A DNA stretch of 64,000 nt, taken from the NCBI RefSeq assembly GCF_028649395.1, contig NZ_JAQSUW010000013.1:185757-249756 (forward strand), in the 5' to 3' direction. The notes beneath the pieces are model-generated. The model had not been told where the DNA came from. It saw only the letters and a list, made by a program, of their open reading frames with translations, and made no database searches. The position numbers and the translations under genes are program-made. The DNA is from Pseudomonas sp. Gutcm_11s (lineage in GTDB: Bacteria > Pseudomonadota > Gammaproteobacteria > Pseudomonadales > Pseudomonadaceae). Below, in pieces: positions 57,619-64,000 of the stretch (positions are counted from its first letter, which is position 1; every line of letters starts with the position of its first letter).

Positions 57619-58569
57619 ATGCTTTCGAGAACTGCCTCCGATCTGTACTGGATGTCGCGTTACCTGGAGCGCGCCGAGAACCTCGCGCGCATGCTCGACG
57701 TCAGCTACTCGCTGTCGCTGATGCCGCAGGACGGCCGTGGCGACGGCCTCGACGAACTAGCCCTGCCGCTGCTGATCACCGGTACCCTGGACGACTACCT
57801 GACCCGCCACGGGCAGATGCACGCCGAGCGCATGCTGCACTTCTTCGCCTTGGATGCGGAAAACCCGGCCAGCATCTACTGCTGCCTGCAGGGCGCGCGG
57901 GCCAACGCCCACGCCGTGCGCGGGCGCATCACCGCCGACATGTGGGAGAACATCAACGCCACCTGGCTGGAGATGCGTGGCATCGCCGCCGAGGGCTTGG
58001 GCCGCTATGGCATCAGTCGCTTCTGCGAGTGGGTCAAGGAGCGCTCGCACCTGTTCCGCGGCGCCACCTTCGGTACCATCATGCGCGGCGAGTCCTACCG
58101 CTTCATCCGCCTGGGTACCTTCATCGAGCGCGCCGACAACACCCTGCGCCTGCTCGATGCACGCTACGAGATGCTTGGCGATGCCGCCGACGAAGTCAGC
58201 GATACCTCGGCCCGCGGCTACTACGAGTGGAGCGCGCTGTTGCGGGCGCTGTCGTCGTTCGAAGCCTTCACCGAGATCTACCGCGGCTCGCCGCGCACCC
58301 ACAAGATCGCCGAACTGCTGCTGTTGCGCCCCGAAGTGCCGCGCTCCCTGCGTGCCTGCATGGAGGAGCTCAACCTGATGCTCGCCGGCCTGCCCGGCGA
58401 CAACGGCCGCCCGGCCCAGCGCCTGGCCGCCGAGCTGGACGCGCGCCTGCGCTACACCAGCATCGACGAGGTCCTCGACGAGGGCCTGCACACCTGGCTC
58501 ACCGATTTCATCCTGCTCGTTAGGCAGTTGGGCAGCGCCATCCACACGTCCTATCTGGAGGCCGTATGA
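57619..58569 (+). CDS. Alpha-E domain protein (DUF403)
   Basis: 316 aa, mainly helical, with the family start MLSRTASDLYWMSRYLERAE and later FIRLGTFIERADNTLRLLD. Alpha-E proteins carry conserved acidic residues and almost always accompany a circularly permuted ATP-grasp gene. Its biochemical role is not known. It starts two bases after the ATP-grasp stop and overlaps the next gene by an ATGA. Confidence 0.92.
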   Translation: MLSRTASDLYWMSRYLERAENLARMLDVSYSLSLMPQDGRGDGLDELALPLLITGTLDDYLTRHGQMHAERMLHFFALDAENPASIYCCLQGARANAHAVRGRITADMWENINATWLEMRGIAAEGLGRYGISRFCEWVKERSHLFRGATFGTIMRGESYRFIRLGTFIERADNTLRLLDARYEMLGDAADEVSDTSARGYYEWSALLRALSSFEAFTEIYRGSPRTHKIAELLLLRPEVPRSLRACMEELNLMLAGLPGDNGRPAQRLAAELDARLRYTSIDEVLDEGLHTWLTDFILLVRQLGSAIHTSYLEAV

Positions 58570-59369
58570 GACTCTCGATCCGCCACGACACCACCTACAA
58601 CTACGACGACCAGGTGCGCGCGAGCATCCAGTATCTGCGCCTGACCCCGCAGGAGAGCGCGCGCCAGCGGGTGATCAGCTGGCACCTCGACCTGCCGCGC
58701 CCGGTACGCGCGCAGCGCGATCCCTACGGCAACATCCTGCATGTGCTGACCATGGACGAGCCGCACGAGGCGCTGGTGATCGGCGCCCGTGGCCAGGTGG
58801 AGATCGACGAACACTGCGAGTCCGAGCGCGACAGTCGTTCGGCCCTGCCGTATCTGCGCACCACGCGTCTGACCCAGGCCGACGACGCCCTGCGTGAGTT
58901 CGCCCGCGCCAGCAGCGCCGGGCGCAGCGACCGCGACGGGCTGATCGGCCTGATGCACGGCCTGCATGCGCAGATGCCCTACAGCCCGGGCGTGACCCAG
59001 GTCGACAGCACCGCCGCCGAGGCCTTCGCCGGCCGCGCCGGGGTGTGCCAGGACCATACCCATGCGTTCCTGGCTTGTGCGCGTAGCCTGGGGGTGCCTT
59101 CGCGCTATGTGTCGGGTTATCTGTACACCGAGGACAGCGGGCATCTGGCCAGCCATGCCTGGGCCGAGGCCTGGCTGGGGGATGGTTGGTACAGCTTCGA
59201 TGTGACCAACGAGCTGTCGAGGCCGGAGCGGCATCTGAAGTTGGCGGTTGGGCTCGACTATCTGGATGCCTGCCCGGTACGGGGGATGCGGCGCGGGGGT
59301 GGGGGCGAGCAGATGCATGCTCGGGTGAATGTGGCGGCGTTGATGCAGACGCAGCAACAACAGCAGTGA
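58566..59369 (+). CDS. Transglutaminase-like cysteine protease/amidase
   Basis: 267 aa. An N-terminal bacterial transglutaminase-like beta domain (about 1-85, MRLSIRHDTTYNYDD) is followed by the catalytic core with Cys161 (AGVCQDHTHAF), His197 (SHAWAE) and Asp212 (SFDVTNE). The triad is intact. Such proteins are thought to cleave or transfer amide bonds, here perhaps counter to the ATP-grasp ligase. Third gene of the operon; the last 15 residues are Gln-rich. Confidence 0.92.
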   Translation: MRLSIRHDTTYNYDDQVRASIQYLRLTPQESARQRVISWHLDLPRPVRAQRDPYGNILHVLTMDEPHEALVIGARGQVEIDEHCESERDSRSALPYLRTTRLTQADDALREFARASSAGRSDRDGLIGLMHGLHAQMPYSPGVTQVDSTAAEAFAGRAGVCQDHTHAFLACARSLGVPSRYVSGYLYTEDSGHLASHAWAEAWLGDGWYSFDVTNELSRPERHLKLAVGLDYLDACPVRGMRRGGGGEQMHARVNVAALMQTQQQQQ

Positions 59370-59401
59370 GGTGTGGCGCGCGGAGCGCGCTTCTCTCTTA
59401 A

Positions 59402-59424
59402 CCCCTCTCCCTGTGGGAGAGGGG
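59402..59424. repeat. Small palindromic repeat
   Basis: CCCCTCTCCC-TGT-GGGAGAGGGG, a perfect 10-bp stem, 33 bases after the transglutaminase stop. I recognise this word as a widespread short palindrome in pseudomonads. It may slow transcription but lacks a T run. Confidence 0.6.
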
Positions 59425-59530
59425 CAGGGGTGAGGGAGTGATGTTCTGCACGTTGGTCTGATGCTGCTGGTTTCGTGCCGCTGCTCGTTTTCGTGCGTGT
59501 TGATGCATCAGTTCCGCCCTGCTGGGCGGG

Positions 59531-59728
59531 TTCCTTTTGGCAGTCGCCCCAAAAGGAACCAAAAGGTCTTGCCCCGCCATTCGGCCCTACGCTTCGCTCC
59601 GGGTTCGTTCGCTCCATCGCCGCTCCAGGGGCCCGCCGCGAAGGGCCATCCTTGGCCCATCGCGCCTCTCGCGGCATCCATGCCGCTCAACCCCTTCCTC
59701 GACGATTCCACTCACCCTTCTGAAGGGG
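59531..59728 (+). repeat. Structured repeat, copy A
   Basis: About 198 bases. It starts with a hairpin TTCCTTTTGG...CCAAAAGGAA (59531-59558). A second hairpin GCGGCAT-CC-ATGCCGC (59671-59686) lies inside, and the copy ends near CACCCTTCTGAAGGGG. Copy B on the opposite strand has the same layout. The short open frames here look spurious. Confidence 0.7.
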
Positions 59729-59836
59729 CGTTTGGCGCTGCCTGACAGTTTGTGTGTGCTTTTTCGATGGTGAGGGTGGCGCTCCTACAGGCCAGCAAAA
59801 CGATCAAAGAGTTGCCAAGCAACTCGGAGCCCGAAT

Positions 59837-60038
59837 CCCCGTCAGGAGGCCGAGTGGAGGTGTTGTGCAGGGGGACGAGCCGCATGGATGCGGCGAGAGG
59901 CGTAAAGGGGCATGGACGCCCCTTGTACGCCGGCCCCCGGAGCGGCACCGGAGGGAGGGAAGTCTGGCCGCAGGCCAGACCCGGATGTCGGGGTGCGCTT
60001 TCTTTTGCTTACTTTTCTTTGCGCAAACAAAGAAAAGT
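59837..60038 (-). repeat. Structured repeat, copy B (inverted)
   Basis: About 202 bases, read on the minus strand from 60038. It starts with ACTTTTCTTTG...CAAAGAAAAGT (60011-60038), carries GCCGCAT-CC-ATGCGGC (59879-59894), and ends near CCTCCTGACGGGG. A GTCTGGCC-GCA-GGCCAGAC hairpin (59962-59980) is extra. Long words are shared with copy A (CGCCTCTCGC, GCATCCATGC, TCCACTC). The 59370-60197 stretch holds no gene that I can support. Confidence 0.7.
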
Positions 60039-60197
60039 GAGGCGCCGTAAGGGCGCAAAGCATGATTCCAAATATGTAGAAAGCCTCGTATGGCCACCGA
60101 TGGTGGACAAGCAGAAACATTGTCCACCCTACGAATATCCAGAGCTGCTCGCTTGGTAACTCTGTACCGTCGTTAGGACGCCTGATATGTAGAGGAA

Positions 60198-61151
60198 TTA
60201 GTAATATGTTGAATGTAATGACCATTGTTTTTCATCGGTCCCATTCTTCCTTAAAGTTTCCAATGACTGATTACTAAATACTGCATCAGAGTACCATTGA
60301 TCTGGGCAGGCAATGCCACCTGTGTCTAACTCAGACATTACATAGAACTCGGCCATTGGGCGAAGCGAAGGGTCTTCGTAAGCCAAACGCTCCATCAGAT
60401 GGCAAACGAGTCTGCCAAGGGTGGTTCCATACCATGGGTTATTTGCTTCATCCCAGCCACACGTGTATCCAATATGAACGCCTTCCGAAAGCTCACTGCT
60501 GCTCATCAATTTGGGCTGAGATTTCTTCTTGGGTATATTGGGTCCAATCAATATTTCCTTGCTAAGTATGTAGGTTGCTGTGTCGGCTATGGCAATAAGG
60601 TCAAGCATTTCTCTAGGATGCTCGATGCTGTGGTATTGGTTTTTCAATATGCTTTGTAGTATTTCAAAGGCGCTGCCATTTTTTCCACTTCTCCAAGCAT
60701 GAGAGTGAGCTAGAACACCATAAATAATTGGTTGGTGGAGTTCATGATATGGGCTGCCCTCTCTATTTTTGTACAGGCGCTTTATTTTTGATGAGTTGCT
60801 GAATATTTTTTTAAGATGAGAGGGTTTTAGCGTGAGCTTACATTCGAAAGCTGCTACAACGCCGCCTGATAAGTAGTATTTCTTTTCCAGTAAATGACGT
60901 GGATATGAAGGGTGTAGGACTAGTACATCAACCTGCGGGCTTGCCTCTCCTAGGTGATTTATGATCCGGCCTTTTGTTGTTACGTGGTAATTCGAAGGTA
61001 GCCAAGATCGGAGTAGGTCAGCCCAGTTGTTTTCGCCTTCATCGCCAGCCGTGCCTGGGTCTTCTTTTACACGAGCTTGTATGCGGCTATATTCGCTCGC
61101 TAGCTGTGCTTTGAATTGACTCATGAACTCGTATAGCTCACTTCTCTGCAT
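60198..61151 (-). CDS. DUF6602-type PD-(D/E)XK nuclease-like protein
   Basis: 317 aa, markedly AT-rich compared with its neighbours (the 60 bases from 60781 hold only 18 G/C). The N-terminal third has GDEGENNWADLLRSWLP (E40), QVDVLVLHP (D75) and VAAFECKLTL (E103-x-K105), which is the E...D...ExK pattern of the PD-(D/E)XK nuclease fold and fits the DUF6602 family as I know it. The C-terminal half is unassigned. No methylase or other defence gene is adjacent. Function as a lone nuclease or defence component is inferred. ATG 61151 start, weak ribosome binding site. Base composition points to transfer. Confidence 0.75.
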   Translation of the reverse strand: MQRSELYEFMSQFKAQLASEYSRIQARVKEDPGTAGDEGENNWADLLRSWLPSNYHVTTKGRIINHLGEASPQVDVLVLHPSYPRHLLEKKYYLSGGVVAAFECKLTLKPSHLKKIFSNSSKIKRLYKNREGSPYHELHQPIIYGVLAHSHAWRSGKNGSAFEILQSILKNQYHSIEHPREMLDLIAIADTATYILSKEILIGPNIPKKKSQPKLMSSSELSEGVHIGYTCGWDEANNPWYGTTLGRLVCHLMERLAYEDPSLRPMAEFYVMSELDTGGIACPDQWYSDAVFSNQSLETLRKNGTDEKQWSLHSTYY

Positions 61152-61264
61152 GGCGATTGCTCGGTGACTGATTGCTGTATGGTGTTATTTGCGCGCTCGG
61201 TAAATAAGTGATACTGCACGCGTGAAAGTGCTTTTGCGAATTTTTTGAGAGTAAGCGTTGGCTG

Positions 61265-62083
61265 TTAGCGACTGGATTTATGTTTCACCATATGCCCCAA
61301 ATACCCAATCAATTCCCCCAACTCCCTATCACTCAAAACCGCCCCACTAAATTCTGGCATCCGCCCCTGCGGCCACTTTCGTAGGCTCTGCGGATCACGA
61401 ATGTACTGCTGCAAAAAATCCCCCGCGAAATACTCCGTCGGGTTATGCGGAATATTCAGGTCCGGACCGAAGTGCGAATCCCCCGCGCCGTTGAGGCGGT
61501 GGCAGGCCAGGCAGTTCTTCTGGAACACCGCAAACCCCGCCTGCACCTCGGCGCTGGCATCGGCTGCCGGCAGCAGCGCAGGAAAGCGCTGGGCAACGGG
61601 GGCGAGCAGGCGGAAGGTGGAGACCTGGAAGGGCCATTGCTCCGGGCCGATCTGTGCGGCTTCCGGCTGTTGCCAGACGAGATAGAAAGGCCCGGCGCTG
61701 GGTTTGTTCTTCGACAGGCGCGGCCAGGGCTGCGCCGGGTCTTCTACTGCCAGCCAGGCGCGGGCGCCCTGGGTGCTCAGTAGCGGGGCGGCGGGCAGTT
61801 CGGCGGCGAAGCCGTCGAGGGCCACGGCCTGTAGGTGGTCGCCGGGTTGTACGCCTTCGAGCAGGGCGGCCAGCGGCACGGCGCGGTAGTGCATGGTGCG
61901 TTTGTAGGACACGTCGCCCGGTATCTCCACCTGCTGGGCCTGCGGGTGGGTTAGCAGTTGTTCGGTGCTCCAGCTGCGGCTGCTGCCGGAAAGCTCCAGC
62001 TTGAGTTCGGCGGCCCAGGCGCCAGGCGTCAGCAGGGCGGCGAGCAGGGGCAGGTGGGCGAGGCGTTGAAGCGTGGTGCGCAT
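61265..62083 (-). CDS. Periplasmic Moco-fold domain fused to cytochrome c
   Basis: 272 aa. Signal peptide ending AAWA-like (MRTTLQRLAHLPLLAALLTP, then GAWA). The N-terminal domain (about 26-160) resembles the sulfite-oxidase-type molybdopterin fold but has no cysteine, so it cannot ligate Mo in the normal way. The C-terminal class I cytochrome c has CLACH (C191, C194, H195) and a possible methionine ligand in GRMPEF (M242). Acts in the periplasm as an electron carrier; donor and acceptor unknown. Five bases downstream of the rhodanese gene, so likely cotranscribed. Confidence 0.82.
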   Translation of the reverse strand: MRTTLQRLAHLPLLAALLTPGAWAAELKLELSGSSRSWSTEQLLTHPQAQQVEIPGDVSYKRTMHYRAVPLAALLEGVQPGDHLQAVALDGFAAELPAAPLLSTQGARAWLAVEDPAQPWPRLSKNKPSAGPFYLVWQQPEAAQIGPEQWPFQVSTFRLLAPVAQRFPALLPAADASAEVQAGFAVFQKNCLACHRLNGAGDSHFGPDLNIPHNPTEYFAGDFLQQYIRDPQSLRKWPQGRMPEFSGAVLSDRELGELIGYLGHMVKHKSSR

Positions 62084-62088
62084 GGGTG

Positions 62089-62448
62089 CTATCGGTCCTT
62101 GAGCAGGGGTTGCAGTTGTTCGTAGCCGCCGGCGTTGATCACGTTGCTGTAGCCCAGCTCCAGCAGGCGGTCCTGGGCGATGCCGGAGCGGCGGCCGCTG
62201 CGGCAGTAGAGGACAACTGGCGCGTTCTTGTCTGGCGCCACGTTGGCGATGCGTTGGGCGATCTGTTCATGGGGAATCAGGCTGGCGCCGGGCAGGGCGC
62301 CGGTGGCGAATTCTTCCTGGGTGCGCACGTCGATCAGCACCGCACCGGGTTGCTGCAGCGCGCTGAGGGCAGCGGCTTGGTCGATGTCGCCGGCAAGCGC
62401 GGCGAGGGGGCTTAGGGCGAGGCCGAGGCAGAGCAGCAGATGGCGCAT
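62089..62448 (-). CDS. Periplasmic rhodanese
   Basis: 119 aa with a signal peptide (MRHLLLCLGLALSPLAALAG) and a single rhodanese domain: LIDVRTQEEFATG, then catalytic Cys82 in YCRSGRRSGIA, and LGYSNVINAGGY. It would move sulfane sulfur in the periplasm. Paired with the cytochrome gene, suggesting sulfur-compound oxidation. I start at 62448; the frame stays open further upstream without a signal peptide. Confidence 0.87.
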   Translation of the reverse strand: MRHLLLCLGLALSPLAALAGDIDQAAALSALQQPGAVLIDVRTQEEFATGALPGASLIPHEQIAQRIANVAPDKNAPVVLYCRSGRRSGIAQDRLLELGYSNVINAGGYEQLQPLLKDR

Positions 62449-62563
62449 GGCGGCGTTCTCTTTGAGGCGAGAGGCCACGCTAGCACAGTCTTCGGGAGGG
62501 AGCGGGAGGGGTTGTTCCGCGGCCCGAGCGCTACGGCATCGGGCCACGGCTAGTGAGGGATGA

Positions 62564-62659
62564 TCAACCGACCAGACGAGGCACGTTGGGCAGGATCAGG
62601 ATGACGGTGGTGGCAAGGACGATGAGGCTCGCCTGCCGGTATTTGACGTGTTTGAACAT
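62564..62659 (-). CDS. Possible 31-aa single-pass membrane peptide
   Basis: Reading from ATG 62659 gives MFKHVKYRQASLIVLATTVI and then LILPNVPRLVG, ending at TGA 62564: a basic N-terminus and one hydrophobic helix. AAAGG precedes the ATG by eight to ten bases. I have a weak recollection of similar short conserved peptides in pseudomonads. It is too short for statistical support. Confidence 0.45.
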   Translation of the reverse strand: MFKHVKYRQASLIVLATTVILILPNVPRLVG

Positions 62660-62747
62660 GGTTCTACTGCCTTTGTTCTTGTTGGTGCTTCGGCCAGTGC
62701 CCGCGAGTAAAGATCGGCGAACGGGGCGTCACACCGTGGCGCAGATA

Positions 62748-62780
62748 AAAAAGCCGTCCCGGCAGAACCCGGCGACGGCA
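62748..62780 (-). terminator. Terminator-like hairpin facing the minus strand
   Basis: GCCGTC-G-CCGG-GTTCTG-CCGG-GACGGC with six T on the minus strand (62748-62753). No gene on that strand ends here, so it may close a small RNA or act as attenuator for the 31-aa peptide. Confidence 0.6.
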
Positions 62781-63064
62781 CCTTGCATGAATAACTCTAG
62801 GGCCCGCGTCACGCCTGGCTTAGATGACTTGGTTTCTAGCCAAATGCTGGAAAAGCCCAGTGGTTATTGGCAGGCGTCAGGTATTTCCGCTTCGGCCCTT
62901 GAGCCAGACACATCGCGCCTCGCGTGCAGATGGCGGGTGGCCAGGTGACCGCTCGTCTGAGCCCAATGGTCAACGGGCCTGAGCGCATCGGTCATTGAGT
63001 CCATTGGGCAGGGAATTAAGGTAAGTCCACCCGGCATCCGCCGCTGCCATGTACCGAGGACGTC
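62781..63064. other. Intergenic region upstream of the thiolase
   Basis: 284 bases without a supported gene. It contains an imperfect inverted repeat around GACCGCTCGTCTGAGCCC and its partner (62947-62995), possibly an operator, and TTGAGT-N16-TAAGGT (62995-63022) as a weak promoter for the thiolase. Confidence 0.35.
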
Positions 63065-64000
63065 ATGACCGAAGCATATATTTTCGACGCCGTGCGCACG
63101 CCGCGCGGCAAGGGCAAGAAGGACGGCGCGCTGCACAGCGTCAAGCCAGTCAATCTGGTGGCCGGCCTGCTGCGTGCGCTGCAGGAGCGCAACAGCCTGG
63201 ATACCCGCCAGGTCGACGATATCGTGCTCGGCTGCGTGACCCCGGTGGGCGACCAGGGCGCCGACATCGCCAAGACCGCGCCAATGGTGGCGGACTGGGA
63301 CGTCAGCGTCTCCGGCGTGCAGCTCAACCGTTTCTGCGCCTCGGGCCTGGAAGCGGTGAACATGGGCGCGATGAAGGTGCGTTCCGGCTTCGAGGACCTG
63401 GTAGTGGTCGGCGGCGTGGAGTCCATGTCGCGCGTGCCGATGGGCTCCGACGGCGGCGCCTGGGTGATGGACCCGGAAACCAACATCCACACCAGCTTCG
63501 TGCCGCAAGGCATCGGCGCCGACCTGATCGCCACCCTGGAAGGCTTCAGTCGCAGCGACGTGGATGCCTTCGCCCTGCGCTCGCAGCAGAAGGCCGCGCG
63601 CGCCAGCGCCGATGGCTCGTTCAACAAATCGCTGATTCCGGTGACCGACCAGAACGGCATCATCATCCTCGATCACGACGAATTCATCCGCGGTGACAGC
63701 ACCCTCGAAGGCCTGGGCAAGCTCAAGCCGAGCTTCGAGATGATGGGTCAGATGGGCTTCGACTCCACCGCGCTGCGCGTGTACAGCCACGTCGAGCGCA
63801 TCGAACACGTGCACACGCCGGGCAACAGCTCCGGCATCGTCGATGGCGCCGCGCTGATGCTGATCGGCACCCCGGCCAAGGGCAAGGAACTGGGCTTGAA
63901 GCCGCGTGCGCGCATCGTCGCCACCGCCGTGACCAGTACCGACCCGACCATCATGCTCACCGGCCCGGCGCCGGCCACCCGCAAGGCGCTGGCCAAGGCC
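63065..64000 (+). CDS. Acetyl-CoA C-acetyltransferase (thiolase), 5' part
   Basis: First 312 codons; the gene leaves the window at the right edge. Thiolase N-terminal domain with [20 protein letters not shown] and the nucleophilic Cys91 in [14 protein letters not shown]. The C-terminal His and Cys motifs lie outside. The sequence is of the acetyl-CoA acetyltransferase type used in fatty acid or ketoacid breakdown; it is not the usual FadA partner of FadB. A GAGGAC ribosome binding site precedes the ATG. Confidence 0.9.
   Translation, partial: MTEAYIFDAVRTPRGKGKKDGALHSVKPVNLVAGLLRALQERNSLDTRQVDDIVLGCVTPVGDQGADIAKTAPMVADWDVSVSGVQLNRFCASGLEAVNMGAMKVRSGFEDLVVVGGVESMSRVPMGSDGGAWVMDPETNIHTSFVPQGIGADLIATLEGFSRSDVDAFALRSQQKAARASADGSFNKSLIPVTDQNGIIILDHDEFIRGDSTLEGLGKLKPSFEMMGQMGFDSTALRVYSHVERIEHVHTPGNSSGIVDGAALMLIGTPAKGKELGLKPRARIVATAVTSTDPTIMLTGPAPATRKALAKA

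Noticed and set aside
59461..60159. Several 60-135 aa frames within the repeat region
   Set aside because: They run across hairpin repeats in several frames and in both directions, with no ribosome binding sites. Repeats of this kind are often misannotated as small genes.

Overview
The window is about 64 kb of a high-GC gammaproteobacterial chromosome and is almost certainly Pseudomonas sensu lato. The gene order (mfd/gap, apbE, sthA, lolCDE, comEC, lpxK-kdsB-murB, rne, rluC-to-fabF, pabC-mltG-tmk-holB-pilZ-tatD, and further on moxR/bat and gdhB) follows the arrangement I know from P. aeruginosa and its relatives. It is not P. aeruginosa itself: the nqr genes expected between gap and apbE/sthA are missing, and other blocks are rearranged. 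A P. mendocina-like species is a guess from general feel only. Almost everything is core genome and densely packed.

Layout. 1-1.8 kb: start of mfd divergent from a long-form GAPDH. 1.8-5.6 kb: a two-gene lipid-enzyme unit (fatty acid hydroxylase, Mpo1-like), an orphan apbE lipoprotein and sthA. 5.7-7.3 kb: glycerophosphodiesterase, a small exported protein and a PilZ protein on the minus strand. 7.4-10.6 kb: lolCDE. 10.6-18.1 kb: DUF2062, comEC, then exbB-exbD-lpxK-trm112-like-kdsB-ptpA-murB, largely overlapping. 18.3-22 kb: rne with a leader of about 530 nt, divergent from rluC. 22-34.5 kb: rluC-HAD-sppA, maf, yceD-rpmF-plsX-fabD-fabG-acpP-fabF-pabC-mltG-tmk-holB-pilZ, the fatty acid and cell-envelope supply line. 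34.5-37.4 kb: tatD, an RgsA-like sRNA, a PLP enzyme and a TetR regulator. 37.4-37.7 kb: a 268-bp palindromic element. 37.8-41.4 kb: moaA, a radical SAM protein, DUF4823 lipoprotein, DUF1285 and VOC genes. 41.4-48.9 kb: COQ4-like gene and a complete Bat-type operon (MoxR, DUF58, DUF4381, BatA, BatB/C fusion, BatD). 49-54.9 kb: DUF1353 and the large NAD-glutamate dehydrogenase gdhB.

55.1-59.4 kb is the most coherent system: a GATase1 protein and a three-gene ATP-grasp/alpha-E/transglutaminase operon, each preceded by a textbook -24/-12 sigma54 promoter. With gdhB next door, this suggests a nitrogen-controlled, peptide-ligase-like plus amidase/protease-like module.

59.4-61.2 kb is the only clearly foreign stretch. 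Two copies (about 200 bp each, inverted) of a structured repeat, whose hairpins differ by compensatory changes, lie next to an AT-rich gene encoding a PD-(D/E)XK nuclease-like DUF6602 protein, a possible defence gene. 61.3-64 kb: a periplasmic Moco-like/cytochrome c protein, a periplasmic rhodanese, a possible 31-aa membrane peptide and the start of a thiolase gene.
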